Origin: Entrophospora sp. SA101
Lineage: Eukaryota; Glomeromycota; Glomeromycetes; Entrophosporales; Entrophosporaceae
DNA length: 57,414 nucleotides
Assembly (NCBI GenBank): GCA_958430865.1
Contig: CAUDNR010004160.1
Coordinates: forward strand, 1-57,414
Direction: 5' to 3'
The number at the start of each line of letters is the position of its first letter. The stretch's first letter is position 1. The notes below the pieces were generated by a model, which saw only the letters and a list, made by a program, of their open reading frames with translations, did no database searches and had not been told where the DNA came from. Below are positions 36,720-50,151 of this stretch, piece after piece. A program made the translations under genes and the position numbers.

Positions 36720-37994
36720 CTTCAGTAGTAACTTGGTAATTTACTGAAAGTAACTAAATGGCGGATAAAGGTTGTTCAAATTAAAAACCTTCGAGAGCTC
36801 TTGGTAACAAAGTCTAACGAGCTCTTTTAATTATTAGTTGATAGTAACAATTCTAAAATATTTTAAAATAATATTTAATTATGACGAGTAATAATTGTAA
36901 AATGTGTGGATTAACAAAATTTATTTTTTTATGAGAAAAAAAAAAAGTAAAAAGCTTGAGAAAATTAATGACTTTACGTAAGAAAAGAAACTAACGCTAT
37001 AAACTTTTAGTTTTTTTGCTTTAAAAAGGCAATTTTTTTCAAATTTAGGTATTACAAAAATGACTAAAGTGTTATTAGCATACACAAAACTTTTCTCTAT
37101 TTGGACATAAATTTTTGGGTTTTCAATAAAAAGGAAAATGTAGAGTGTTATGACATAATTATAATTATAGTGTAGTATATTTTGAGCAAAACCTAAAGGC
37201 AAAAATAATTTTGAGCTTTAATGTTGAAATGATCGACGTTGTGGTAAAGTAATGGTAGGACCTCGGATAATTATTAAACTGGGTATGCAAGACCACGTAA
37301 AAAAAGTTCAGTCAGGATTATTACCAAATTTGGGGATCGACCTTTGTTGAAAATCCTATTTTCATAATCTACTAAACAATGATCTACGTATTAATTTGTT
37401 CAAAAAGTATAATATAGGCTTTTTACATAAACTTCAGTCAGGGAATATTCTAAATATGGAAATTCTAAATACTGGAATGATTGACTTTCTAGAATTTCAT
37501 AGAATACGATAACAAAATTTCTCTTTTTTTTAAAACACAGAATTAATTCACATAACAGCACTTGGACATCTTTGAAACATTTATTATTATCAATTATGAA
37601 AAGAAGATTGCTTCATTAATTAGCATTATCGCGATCACCCAAAGCCACAAATTTTAACCATATATATACAGAAAACACATACCGAGGGGAAAAACATATT
37701 AATATAAAATAACATTAAATTGTTTTGAAAGTTTTGTGTGCGCTTTGCTAAAATAATAATAATAAAAAAGATATCAATGGTTGATTTTAAGATAATTCTT
37801 TTCTTGATTGTGTCACCGATTAAATTCGGGAGAGCGTATTTTAATTGGTGATAACAATTATTTTTGTTTTTGCGTGGATTAGAATGAATAGGGGATCAAC
37901 GAATTGATTTTGTTATTAGCGAATAATTTTGGGTAAAGAAGATAAAAGTTTATTTAAATAAAATATTACTATTTTATTTATTTAGTTTTATTTA
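36720..37994. other. Upstream region of CK1-like copy 2
   Basis: Same as 11502-12776, within the duplicated block. No gene called. Confidence 0.5.
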
Positions 37995-38138
37995 GTCGAA
38001 ACTAATTAACTTGTAACAAAGTTTTCCTTAGTCAAAACTAATTAACTTATAACAAAGTTTTCCTTAGTTGAAGCTAATTAACTTATGACAAAGTTTTCCT
38101 TAGTCGAAACTAATTAACTTGTAACAAAGTTACTTTTA
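37995..38138. repeat. 36-bp tandem repeat, four units
   Basis: Unit GTCGAAACTAATTAACTTG plus TAACAAAGTTTTCCTTA, four times with a few substitutions. Copy 1 of the block has a single unit at the same place (12777 on), so the array expanded or contracted only here. Confidence 0.88.
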
Positions 38139-38618
38139 CATTAGATCGAAATCAAGTTCTTTATATACATGTTCTTTACATATTAGCCCGAATTGGGCGA
38201 ATCTGCCCACTTTATATTTGAGAGATTCCGCCCGGTCTGGGATAATCGTCATTAATCTCTACTAAATAAAGTTAAATAAATATGAATGTGCTACGGATTA
38301 ATTAATAAAAATTAAATAGACGGGACGTAACGCGAATTCAGATAATAATAATTATACACGTTATTAATAAATAAATAAAATTAATAAAATAAAAATAATA
38401 AAAATAAAAATAATGAAAATAAGAATAGATAATAAAAATAAAAAAATAAAAATAAAAATTTAATTTGACCCGAAATTAAAGGATTCGGCCAAATTATCTT
38501 CGTCATCGTTTAATTCTGGTAACACAATTATCACAACTATTGGAAGAAGGAAGGAACGGAGTATATACTATATCCTGTTGGCATGCTTGTTAGGTCTACT
38601 TTGCCAAAAGTAGGAAGT
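38139..38618. other. Repeat-like flank, distantly similar to 12800-13200
   Basis: Shared scraps in the same order as the flank of copy 1: AAGTTACTTT, TATATACA, TAAATAAA, an A/T-rich AAATAAAAATAA stretch, ATTCGGCCAAA versus ATTCGACCAAA, and TCTGGTAACA versus TCCGGTAACA. Both start TGT and end ACA, as LTRs do, but I find no internal region or target duplication. Confidence 0.45.
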
Positions 38619-39460
38619 TTATAAGTATTTTGAGTCATTCTTTTTTTTTATTCGTTGTTTTTTTGAAGGTGGTGGCTCATTGCTAACTGAATTTATCTCT
38701 TTGTTGTTTTTACAAATATTTTGAAATTGTAAAAGAAGAAAAAGAGAAGTTTTGTCAGTTAGAAATTCTAAATCTTGTGGTGTATATGGATATCGGTGAG
38801 TAGTTGAAAACATTCCATGAAAAGTTGAATATTTATGATAATCTAAAAGGTAAGCTTGCTTTATTATATTATCAGAATTATCATTTGGTGATGTTGTGGC
38901 ATGTATTCCACTATGCATATTTTCAATCCAATAATCATTAAATTGAATTAAATATTTTTCAATTGCTTCTCTCATTGGATGACTTATTTTTTCCCAATAA
39001 AATAGATCTGATAAAAATGCTAGTGGAGCTTTATTATAATTCTTCTGTTTCCAGCAAAAGGCAAAAGTCCAGATGTGAAAGATTGTTTCCACATAGTTCT
39101 CAAATGATCCAGATCAAAAGAGAACAGCATATACATCAAGAGCTGCTGGTATAATATTATCTAATAGGTCTATAATAATTTGGTATTCAGAATTCTTACA
39201 CATTGAATAGAATTTTGTTACTATATGCTTTTAATTTTAATCCATGCAGTGAATGCTAATTCTAACAAAAGATTTATCCTCCATGGTCTAGGTTTCTTTG
39301 CAAGTACTTTTTGGTTACCAAATACAAAAGAGCATAGTGGACATTTGATTTCATTGGCTAAATTATGTGACAATCTCCCCTCCAGATATCACGCAAAAAT
39401 TAAATTTTATTGGCTTGAAGATCGTTACGCAAATTTGAAAAACAAATATTAATATCGGAG
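38619..39460 (-). pseudogene. Remnant of a repeated glomeromycotan gene
   Basis: On the minus strand, in order: ELSHNLANEIKCPLCSFVFG, LAKKPRPWRINLLLELAF, then IPAALDVYAVLF, stop, SGSFENYVETIF, FCWKQKNYNKAPLAFLSDLFYWE, HPMREAIEKYLIQFNDYWIEN, NIIKQAYLLDYHKYS, YPYTPQDLEFLTDKTS, and a basic KKQRIKKK end. I recall this order from a multicopy Rhizophagus family of unknown function, possibly transposon-derived. The CPLC pair suggests a zinc site. A TGA at about 39111 and at least one frameshift upstream break it. The longest intact frame is 38619-39092. Confidence 0.68.
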
Positions 39461-41676
39461 GGAAGGAAATTTAGTTCCAAATTGATAAAAATAAAATGTT
39501 TATAATAAATAAAAAAATTAATATAGTATTTTCTTTATTGAATGTTTTTAATACACAGGCTTGGTTTTTTGTTATACAGTCTAATATATCATTTACTTTT
39601 CAACTTTTCATTGACTTCATCAAATCAACGTTTTACTTTTGATCATGAATTGTTATCCATTATATAATACTATATATATATATATATCTGAAATTTCCTA
39701 TAATTAAATAAATTGGTGATATGAATATGAATGAATATATGAATTTTGAAAATAAAAATAAAAATAAATGTAAATATGTAAATATATAAATATAAATATA
39801 AATATAAATATAAAAGAAATATATTTTAAATATGTTTTTTAAATTGTATACATCACTTTATAATTGCACCCTGAGTATATCTATTGTTGTTATTTAAAAA
39901 TCCTTCTTGTTTTTTAAATGCATCATTAAAAAATCAAGAAATAACATTCTCTAATTCTGTAATTAATCAAAATACATAGGTGACCTACTTTCAAAACAAT
40001 TCTCTTGAATAAAAAAGAAAATAACAATTAACTCTCAAATCAATACCAAAAATCATTTGTCAGTAAGATTTCCTATTCAATCTTACACATAAAACAATTT
40101 TGTTTGTTATCAATCACCTTTTTTTAAAAATTTTTTTTTTAGAGATTAAATTATATATATATGCATTGTAATAATTGAATATTTATTAAACCTCTTGCTA
40201 GTAATGGTTCCTCTAAAGATATATATGCATGTGTGTTTAAATAATTTTTTCACTATATATAATAAATAAAATATTATCCAAAATTTAATATATCAAGTTT
40301 ATATAACAAAAAAAAAAATAAATAATAATATTTACAAGTGAGAGTTTATCTTCCATCACAAATAGCTTTCTCACATTTTTCTTTCTCTTCGTCTCTTGTC
40401 AATGATAATGATGTTGTGATCAAAGAGGACGAACAAGAAGGTATAACATTAATACATGGTCATGGAACTTTATAAAAAGGGTGTTGTCTCAAATATAAAA
40501 TCCTATATAATAATAATGGTTAATGATAATTTGTTACATTAAATTAAAATGAAGAAATGATTATTTCTGAAATGCTTGTATTGGTAAGATTTAAATAAAC
40601 ATATTATAAAACAAAAATGCATGATTCTGAGCCTAGAATGTCTTACAATATACTTACATTGATCACTAAAGCTTGAAATATAGCTCCTATGTAACCCTTC
40701 AAAAGCAACTTAATTATTTGATCATTTTTCACACACATACTGAGAACATAGAAAGCAAAATATACATGTTAAAAAATTACATCTCAGGTTAAACAAGTTT
40801 TTGTGCGCAGCCATGAGACTTTTTCTATTCTAAATTCAATTGAAGTCACATGTTTCACAACATAAAAAAGATCAATGATCAATTTTGTCACATGTGATAA
40901 AACGAATGTCCACTATGCTGTGGTGGTTATCGTCATTTGTTGCAAGTCTCTATCATGAACCTGATATGCTACAAATCTCCCCATAGGCTATTAATTTGAC
41001 CAAGAAGATTTGCATGAAGTGGGGGATTTGATGTAGAGCTTAACCCAAACAATAGCTTAGGTATTCATTGGTCATTGTAAGTTGTCAATGTGTGTTTGCT
41101 TTTCTCCATTGAGTACTTGCAAAATTGCAGCAGACACCCATTTAAAGTCAAGCTATTTATTCAGCTTGTCTACAGGCTTTGAGTTTGATGATAATGTGAC
41201 ATAGTAATTTCTTCGATTTCCATTTTTGGAGGAATCAAAGAATCTTCCAGCAGCGAGTTTTGTTGAATGATTTTGATTATATTAATATATATATTTTTTT
41301 TTGCAATCATAATATGATTTGTAATTCTTTTTTTCAAATTAAAAAATCACGGAAAAGAAAAACTATGGAAAGCACACCTACTTTGTTTGCCACAAGTCAC
41401 ATAAAGTATGTTTTTTGGATTAAGCTTTCTGATGACCACAACTACAGACTAATTGTAGTAAAAAATTTACATTGGATAGAACAGGTCTACAAATAATATC
41501 GTTTCAATATATTCAGTTCCAAGATTTGTATTCCATGCAATGCAAATGTCTGCTGCCAGCTTTATTATAGGAATTGGCAGCTTGATATATATAAATTATA
41601 AATTTATAGATTGTCTCTATAAACAAAGTGAAAGGCATGTATTTAAATATTAATTCATTGATATGATATTGTAGAT
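39461..41676. other. Gene-poor AT-rich stretch
   Basis: Contains (AT)n and TAAATA microsatellites (39672-39690, 39775-39825). Near 40900-41260 the minus strand shows a broken coding trace (GRFFDSSKNGNRRNYYVTLSS, then KWVSAAILQVLNGEKQTH) that resembles no family I can name with confidence. Nothing intact. Confidence 0.4.
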
Positions 41677-43010
41677 ATGGCAAATTGGAGCTCTGAATTT
41701 CTTACCAATGATGTAAAATCTGCAATAGGATTGATAGGCGGATTAACAAATATGAATATTGAAATAGGAATACCAGACTTTGTAAAAAAGATCTTTTCTA
41801 AAAATCCAACTCAATCAACATCATCAAATTTATTAAAAGTTGATTCAGATAGGTCCAGGTTTATCAAAAAGGAGGATGAAGATGGTTCAAGATTATCTGG
41901 TGGTGGTGGTGGTGGTGGTAGTTCACTGCTTCATTATTTATGACTGGAGAAAAAGATAGTGATGAGAATGATGCTAAAGACTTTGGAGTATATAAGAAAA
42001 GACGTGGTTTTCCAGTGCAAAATGATGAATTCATGTTGCTTACAAAAAATAGATAAAAGTTTATAATATTTTAATGACATTGATCATAAAGAAGCATTGA
42101 ATTTACCAAGTATTATTAGTAATTGGTTGGTAGCCAGGGTTCTGGTAAAAGTTATGTATTAGAAGCAATTGTTGGACATGAATTTTTTTGCCAAAGTTCA
42201 ACTTTTTTATTTTTAAATATATTAGGAAATGTGATGGTGGTTTTGGATTGATTAAAAACTCTACAGAAAACATCCAATCCAGCAGGATTGAATAAAACTC
42301 AATGCTATGAAGGTGGAAAAGGCTTTCAATACTTGGATATCAAATCAATTTTTAAAATTTATTTTAGAAAATTAAATGGTATCCCAACTAAAGTTTTTAG
42401 TGTGGGGAACTATAGAAGAAAAGTTGTGGGAACAGCTTCAAATTTGCCCCAGGTTTTTTTCAATCCTGGTATGTTTTATCAAGAATTATTGCCATCTGTT
42501 ATAAATATGTAATTAATGCTAATTTATTAATTGCTAAAATTATATATTCATAAATATTTATACATATGTATGTGTGAAATATAGTAAATCAAGGATCAGC
42601 TGAAGCAAGACATTAAATTGCAACAGATTGTTTGAAAAAGAAGGGCAGGTTGGAATTTATGATGCTATTAATATAATGGAAGAAAGACATAAAGAAATAA
42701 GTGATGTTCTAATCAGTCATAATGTAAATGTATATATGTGATTTTTCATTGGTATTTTGGTTTGTTTTTTTTTAATGGGATTTTTTATATTAATATATAT
42801 ATATATATTGAATTAATTGATTCTAGCCTCTTTTTTATTGGTAAATGTTATTTATATATATAATTTATAAAGAATCTTTTTTTTTAATAACTATTTTTTA
42901 ATTTGTCATATTTTTTTTTTTAATATAAGAATCAATATGTGAAAGACCTGAGATTATCAAAGCAAATATTAGAGGTGTAAAAATTACTTTGTCAGATGTA
43001 AATAATTTAT
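41677..43010 (+). pseudogene. Fragments of an Mgm1/OPA1-type mitochondrial dynamin
   Basis: An opening frame (41677-41943) has IEIGIPDFVKKIFSK and a Gly run. A different frame then gives FGVYKKRRGF, NDEFMLLTK; next DHKEALNLPSII, then GSQGSGKSYVLEAIVGHEFF. The last is the P-loop (G1) of dynamin GTPases, and DEFMLLT followed by LPSI is the order seen before the P-loop in Mgm1/Msp1. Mgm1 fuses and shapes the mitochondrial inner membrane. Frames change at least three times and stops intervene. Downstream frames (42288-42512, and a piece near 42940 reading CERPEIIKANIRGVKIT) cannot be matched to specific dynamin regions. Homology is inferred mainly from the P-loop neighbourhood. Confidence 0.6.
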
Positions 43011-43042
43011 TTTAATTAATCAATTGATTAAAAGCAATGTAA

Positions 43043-44939
<1,897 letters not shown>

Positions 44940-44949
44940 NNNNNNNNNN
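44940..44949. other. Assembly gap (10 N)
   Basis: Ten undetermined bases inside an RVB2 exon, next to an unusually GC-rich run (44907-44939). The far side reads as unrelated AT-rich sequence. Confidence 0.99.
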
Positions 44950-46158
44950 AGATCCTTCATAAAACAAATAAATTTTTTCGGTGAGATCATCCATTTTATT
45001 ATATATTTCATTAGATTCGTTTTTTCGTTTCTCTTTTAATAATTTGAATTCCATATCGATTTGTTGTTTGAAAATATAGAAAACGAAGCATATGATGACA
45101 ATGAATAGGTATATAAATAGTTTTTCTCCAAATATCAATGTTACGATGAGGATAAATATAGGATTAAAATAAAATAACTCTCTAATGGCATTTTTGAGAG
45201 AGCTTTGAAAATTCGATTGGTGTCATCTATGGAAAAATCAGTTAGTTCAATGACGTTACAAGAATACTACATCTCTAATCTGATACAAGAGTCTTAACAA
45301 ACCTTTGATTCGATAAATGTAAGAATGATATTTTATTTTTTAGTGAAACTAGCTCTGCTAACATGCTTTTTTAATTGATTTAATATGTTTTATTTATGTG
45401 GTTTGATTGATTTAACAAATTTTTTATTCAAATGTTATAGTTATGAAGTAGAAAATTATACGAATTCGAATTTGAGCTGTTTTTATATGCATTTTAGAGT
45501 TTCTCCAGCGCTGATGATCAATTGTTAAGGATACATGTCATTAAAGTCATCATTAATCATTGGTTTTTTTGAATTACACGGCTGACTCATTAAAAATTTA
45601 TCTAGTATAGGCAATCCGTTACCTTTGCCGATCCTAATTATTTGTGCATTTTATTTGATAGGTGAAATCGAAAACTTTGGTACATCCCATACGACGCACA
45701 GACCCTTATTCAATGTCAAAAAATAAGCTTAATCGTTTTTATACAACAACAACAATACATACCTCTTATTTATGAGTCCTTCAACTCTGGGCAGAGCTCA
45801 TTAGTAAAACAAAGATGAATTAACTTATTTTCTTTCCTTAACACGAATTATAACTGGTTTATTCTATGTGATCATGGCATTGGTTCCACCGAAACTCGGG
45901 TTATCAATAATCAAAATCACGTGTGCTACAAGCTTGTTTTATTAGTATATGATTTTTATCTCGTAATACAGCAAAATAGATTATGCGACGATTATCCACA
46001 TGCCAAAAATGGATCATAATATATCCACAGTACACAAGCGATTTATACATAACTCATCTATAACTCAATCCGCACTAAAAATGAATTATGAATTATCTTA
46101 CTATAAAGAACAAAATCTAATAGGTCCAAATCCCTAAATTTGATATAAATCACCAATT
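44950..46158. other. Unassigned sequence beyond the gap
   Basis: A minus-strand frame near 44950-45138 reads a hydrophobic helix followed by a charged segment, but it is short and runs into the gap. A + strand frame near 45840-46015 stays open for about 55 codons (WFILCDHGIGSTETRV) without a recognised motif. Nothing can be called. Confidence 0.35.
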
Positions 46159-47022
46159 ATGTCAGGTCTTACTATTACAACTATTATTGATAAAAAAGTC
46201 AAATCGGTGAAGCTCATCAATAATCGCCCTGGATATGATATGAAATATGTAGAGTCATATATCTACAATTATTGTGGAATTAATGATTATCAATGATACT
46301 TTGATGAACTTTATGAGACTGAAAGATGATATGATACTTTATCAGTTATTCAACCCAATGAAACTCCACAACAATGGGCTATTCGGATCAGAATTCCTCT
46401 ACAAGAGCTGGTTTCTGAAAAGAAAAGAAGTGTATATCATGTACATTGTTTATTTGGTGGATTTGGAAATTCTAAGCTAATTAATCATGATTACTACAGG
46501 CCTAGAATCCATAAAGCAAATGTAGTGATATGTCTAGATTGTATGAAACTTATTCATATTGATAATGTAAAACCAACAAAGAAATTTCATTATGCTAGAA
46601 GTAGATATGTCGAAATTATCAAGCCAGAAGACTTGATGCAGAAACATTGGGATTATGAGTGTTCCAAACCTAAAACTAAGGATGCTTCAGCAAGAATTAT
46701 ACAAAGTGCTTGAAAATAATTCCGAGGAAGAGTACCATCAAATGCGCGACTTGTATGGAATAGCTTACCAAATGATAATACTCCAGATGATGAAAAGTTT
46801 CTAGGTTTAACAAGACATAAAATAAAAAATCCTCAGACTCGAGAACAATTTAATCAGTGGCGTACTAAATGGATTGAATTATATAAAAACAATCCCATGA
46901 TGCTCAGTTCCATTATTAATAGACAATATGAAGAATATTATATTCTGTATAATTGGATAGAATCTAAAAAGAGTCAATTGCGGTCTAGATTCCAACAGCG
47001 ACTTTTAGAAATAGAAGCGTAA
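46159..47022 (+). pseudogene. 287-codon reading frame with four internal stops, no frameshift
   Basis: From the ATG at 46159 to the TAA at 47020 one frame runs through with only four stops: TGA at 46294, 46327 and 46711, and TAA at 46717. Coding character is good on both sides (LVSEKKRSVYHVHCLFGGFG, VVICLDCMKLIHIDN, FNQWRTKWIELYKNN). The region ARIIQSA-stop-K-stop-FRGRV resembles an IQ-like helix in which the first stop would be a tryptophan. I do not recognise the family. It lies about 550 bp from a decayed viral-type ATPase on the other strand, so it may be part of the same ancient insertion. Confidence 0.6.
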
Positions 47023-47575
47023 ATATATTAATTAATACACATATCTATTTATTCGATTAATATATCTATTTATTATTCATATATATCTATTTTAAAATAA
47101 AATCACCTAAGGTATTTCTGAGGGCTAGTACTTTAGACTTTATTTCATTATCCCTGAGGGCTGGTAACATTTTTTACTTTGATTTTTTACATATCAACCC
47201 ATTTCCATTCGACACAAAAATCCCCATATTAGAAATAATACATGGACTTGTGTCAGCTCAATAATATGAGTGGCAGATAGAATAATGATTGAATACACGG
47301 AGGAGTGCATTTTATCTGAAATATATATCTACCTCAATTTCAACACTGGCTGGATACGTGCATCTCTACAGAGTGGCGAGTAAGATATATACTATATACT
47401 ATATTCTATATATAAAAAAATAATGGGAGAAATATTATTATTTGATTAAACTTGGACATCTTTTTTATATGAAATCGAAGGAAAAAAGTTACAATTGCAG
47501 AGGATAAAGATAAGTTATTCAAGCTTAGCGGAGTTAGCTTCACTAAAAAATCTCGATCATAATTTATTTTCTTTA
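47023..47575. other. Spacer between the two decayed frames
   Basis: Contains a direct repeat, CTGAGGGCT[A/G]GTA (about 47129 and 47155). No gene. A minus-strand frame at 47406-47627 is a shifted reading of the ATPase end. Confidence 0.45.
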
Positions 47576-48100
47576 TTATGCAGTCAATAACTTGATCTCT
47601 TTTTCCAGGTTCAGAGGATTCATCCAACCGACTCTGATGGACATAGGATCGGAAATTGGTACAGTAGTGTCAAAAACTATAAACTCTCCATTCCACAAAT
47701 AATTATTAATGACTCTGGAGGCTTTACGTGGATCCTCCTCTATGTATTGTCTTATAATTCTTGCAATATCTTCTGTGGATCCTCCGCCATTAAATAATAC
47801 AAGATGCGTTGCATTCTCACGGATGATTTTTGGAACTTGAGTAAATTTATGTGAAATATAAATAGCAGAGATATTGTTATGTCATCCTCTATTAAAAAAT
47901 GGAATGATATGATTATGAATCACTGGAGATTCAGTACACATATCCTCAAAAATAATTACTGTACAGTGCAAATCACTTAGTCCCACAACTTTTTATTGGT
48001 CATGTAGATTTTCAAATTCTCCAAAAATGGAAATGCAACACCCAAAAATAAATCGTGTATTTGAAGCCAAGACCTTCCTCTGCAAAATCACGATTTCATC
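47576..48100 (-). pseudogene. Decayed A32/FtsK-HerA-like DNA packaging ATPase
   Basis: On the minus strand one frame of about 175 codons shows Walker B (CTVIIFED), then IPFFNRG-stop-HNNISAIYISH, VPKIIRENATHLVLFN and ARIIRQYIEEDPRKAS. The combination of an acidic Walker B, a RG-x-HNNIS arginine region and PK-IREN...VLF is characteristic of packaging ATPases of Polintons/Mavericks, virophages and large DNA viruses. Two internal stops occur, TAA at 47993-47995 and TGA at 47882-47884, and no frameshift. The Walker A half is missing at the 5' side. Endogenous giant-virus DNA and Maverick elements are both known from fungi of this group, so either source is possible. It is non-functional as read. 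Confidence 0.72.
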
Positions 48101-48331
48101 TCATTGGTATGTCATGTTGTTGTGGAGAATTTGAGCTTCAAAGTTGCACAAGTTTACCGAATTTACTATGTTTTAGCCCTGAAATGGCGTGTTACACACA
48201 AAAAAGTTAATATCAAAAATAGGCGAATTGAAACAAAATAAAAATAAAATTTTTTTTTTATAATGCTGATCTTTTATCACGTGAATTTCCCAGACATGAA
48301 TCAAAAAAGAATTTTACAACAAACAAAAATC
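48101..48331. other. Left flank of the LINE
   Basis: AT-rich. Its last 14 bases (48318-48331, AACAAACAAAAATC) recur after the LINE poly-A tail at 55814-55827. Confidence 0.5.
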
Positions 48332-48462
48332 GTGGAAAAAAAAAAAAATTGAATTTAAAACGAATCCAAAAATCAATAATTTTAATTAAAATAATTTCAC
48401 TCTGCCAGCAAGTCTTTTTTGTTCTTTTATCAGCTTTCAAATAAGCTCAGGTTTCCTATAAC

Positions 48463-50124
48463 ATGCCAAAGGTTAAAACACGGAAAAAAATGTGTATAAA
48501 TGATGCCCAAAATCATATAGAAAATGAAAATATTAGCACAGAAGAAACAATCAATGGAAATGATATGGAAGAAATTCAACCAAATGAAGAGAATACACTA
48601 GCCAACAATAACCAAATAACATCTGAATCAAAATTTCTTGAGGCTGTCAATGATAACCCTGAGAATGAAGAAAAAGAATGGAAAACAATTGAAAAAAAAA
48701 AGGATCATATAATTGCAATTGATGAAGAACATATCCCTGGGAAAAATAAACCAGAAAAGATAAGATATGTTGAAAACATCCTTGATGATACCAAAAATCT
48801 TATTGGAATCAAATGTGCTTTCAAATATGGAAAAAAACGGGTATTAGCTACATACAATAATCCAGAATCAGCAAATAAAGCATGCAACAAAAAAATTGCT
48901 GAAAATAATGATTTTCACTTCGAATTACTTCAAGACCCAAGACACTGCAATGAGTGGGCTAAAAGATCTATTCGAATAAGTGATATCCCATTAGACATAA
49001 GAAAACACGTGTTAAAAGAAATTTTAGAACAATATGGAGAAATAGAAAGACTAGCGTTACGCTTATCAGGAAGATGGTATGTTGCTATAGCAACCTACAA
49101 AAAAATTGAAGATGCAAACAAACTCATGAGTAAATGGTCTATTGATTACATGAAAGAAAACCTACGTATAACACATATGAATTCATCCAATGAGACATTA
49201 AATGAAAGAAAAGAATTTACCTTAAAACTAAGTGGATTACCTTATGGCACCACATACTATGATATCATTGATATTGTTAAAGCAGTGAAAGGGAAAAGCT
49301 GTTTTATTCCACGTACAAGGACACAATATGGAAGAGCTAGGTATGCATTTATAGCTTTTGAGAATGAAAAAGATCAAAATGAAGCAGCAACAACACATTA
49401 TGCTTACAAAAACAATAAATTGAGCTGGGTGTCACCAAATGCTAAAACTTGCCATAAGTGTGGTGATACATCACATCTGGTTATTAAATGTCCAGAAAAG
49501 GAACACAGCAATACTAGAAAAGAAAATCTAACCAAATTCAACCTGTTATATAAGAAATTTAAAATCTCCAGTCCGCAAACACAAAACACCAAAAGGTCCT
49601 ATGCAAGCATAGTCACAAACAACAATGAAAGCAAAAAAACTATTATTAGTAAAGAAGGAGTTAACAACTTTAATAAAAAGTTAAACAAAGATAATGATAT
49701 AAATACAAAATTGGAAAACATAATTCAAAATCTTGCAGAACTCAAAAATAGGGTGGAAAAGATTGAAAATGATATTAAAAAAATTAAGGGAATGTCAGTT
49801 AAACAAATACATCAATCATTACCCAAGGAAAATCAAACATCAAACAACTCAAATGATAACATTGATAAAAAAGCCTCAAATAAAGAAAAAAATAAGGGGA
49901 AGTTTAAAAACCCACAAATCAATTTACGTAAGAGGGGCCACGAAACATCAGATAATAATTCAAGTGATGAAAGCACAATACAAATTATAAAAGAACAAAA
50001 AGAATTAAGAAGTAACTTAAGTAACATGTACCAAATTGTCTTAGAACTTAAAAATTCACTACAAGATAACAAAATTAATAATTTAGACACAGATGATGAG
50101 CATTCATCTGAATGTCAATATTAG
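48463..50124 (+). CDS. LINE ORF1: RRM-like and CCHC zinc-knuckle protein
   Basis: 553 residues, uninterrupted. After an acidic, Asn/Glu-rich N-terminus come two RRM-like segments. The first is around residues 165-245 (SIRISDIPLDIRKHVLKEIL, then WYVAIATY); the second is around 247-320 (FTLKLSGLPYGTTYYDIIDI, then RYAFIAFENE). A CCHC knuckle CHKCGDTSHLVIKC starts at residue 330. A coiled coil (about 405-445, KLENIIQNLAELKNRVEKIE) and a charged tail follow. ORF1 proteins of LINEs bind the element RNA and chaperone reverse transcription. It ends 27 bp before the ORF2 ATG, so ORF2 would need reinitiation or a similar mechanism. Confidence 0.9.
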   Translation: MPKVKTRKKMCINDAQNHIENENISTEETINGNDMEEIQPNEENTLANNNQITSESKFLEAVNDNPENEEKEWKTIEKKKDHIIAIDEEHIPGKNKPEKIRYVENILDDTKNLIGIKCAFKYGKKRVLATYNNPESANKACNKKIAENNDFHFELLQDPRHCNEWAKRSIRISDIPLDIRKHVLKEILEQYGEIERLALRLSGRWYVAIATYKKIEDANKLMSKWSIDYMKENLRITHMNSSNETLNERKEFTLKLSGLPYGTTYYDIIDIVKAVKGKSCFIPRTRTQYGRARYAFIAFENEKDQNEAATTHYAYKNNKLSWVSPNAKTCHKCGDTSHLVIKCPEKEHSNTRKENLTKFNLLYKKFKISSPQTQNTKRSYASIVTNNNESKKTIISKEGVNNFNKKLNKDNDINTKLENIIQNLAELKNRVEKIENDIKKIKGMSVKQIHQSLPKENQTSNNSNDNIDKKASNKEKNKGKFKNPQINLRKRGHETSDNNSSDESTIQIIKEQKELRSNLSNMYQIVLELKNSLQDNKINNLDTDDEHSSECQY

Positions 50125-50151
50125 AATAATATAACCCAAAATAATTATCTC

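Larger units (their letters stand above)
33472..38013. repeat. 4.54-kb duplicated block, copy 2
   Basis: Same sequence as 8254-12795 with no length difference detected. It begins exactly at the N gap and ends at ACTTGT, where the 36-bp tandem repeat starts to differ from copy 1. Confidence 0.93.

Noticed and set aside
46159..47022. TGA-as-tryptophan coding gene
   Set aside because: TGG is also used six times and a TAA is present, so decay explains the stops better. Kept only as a low-weight alternative.
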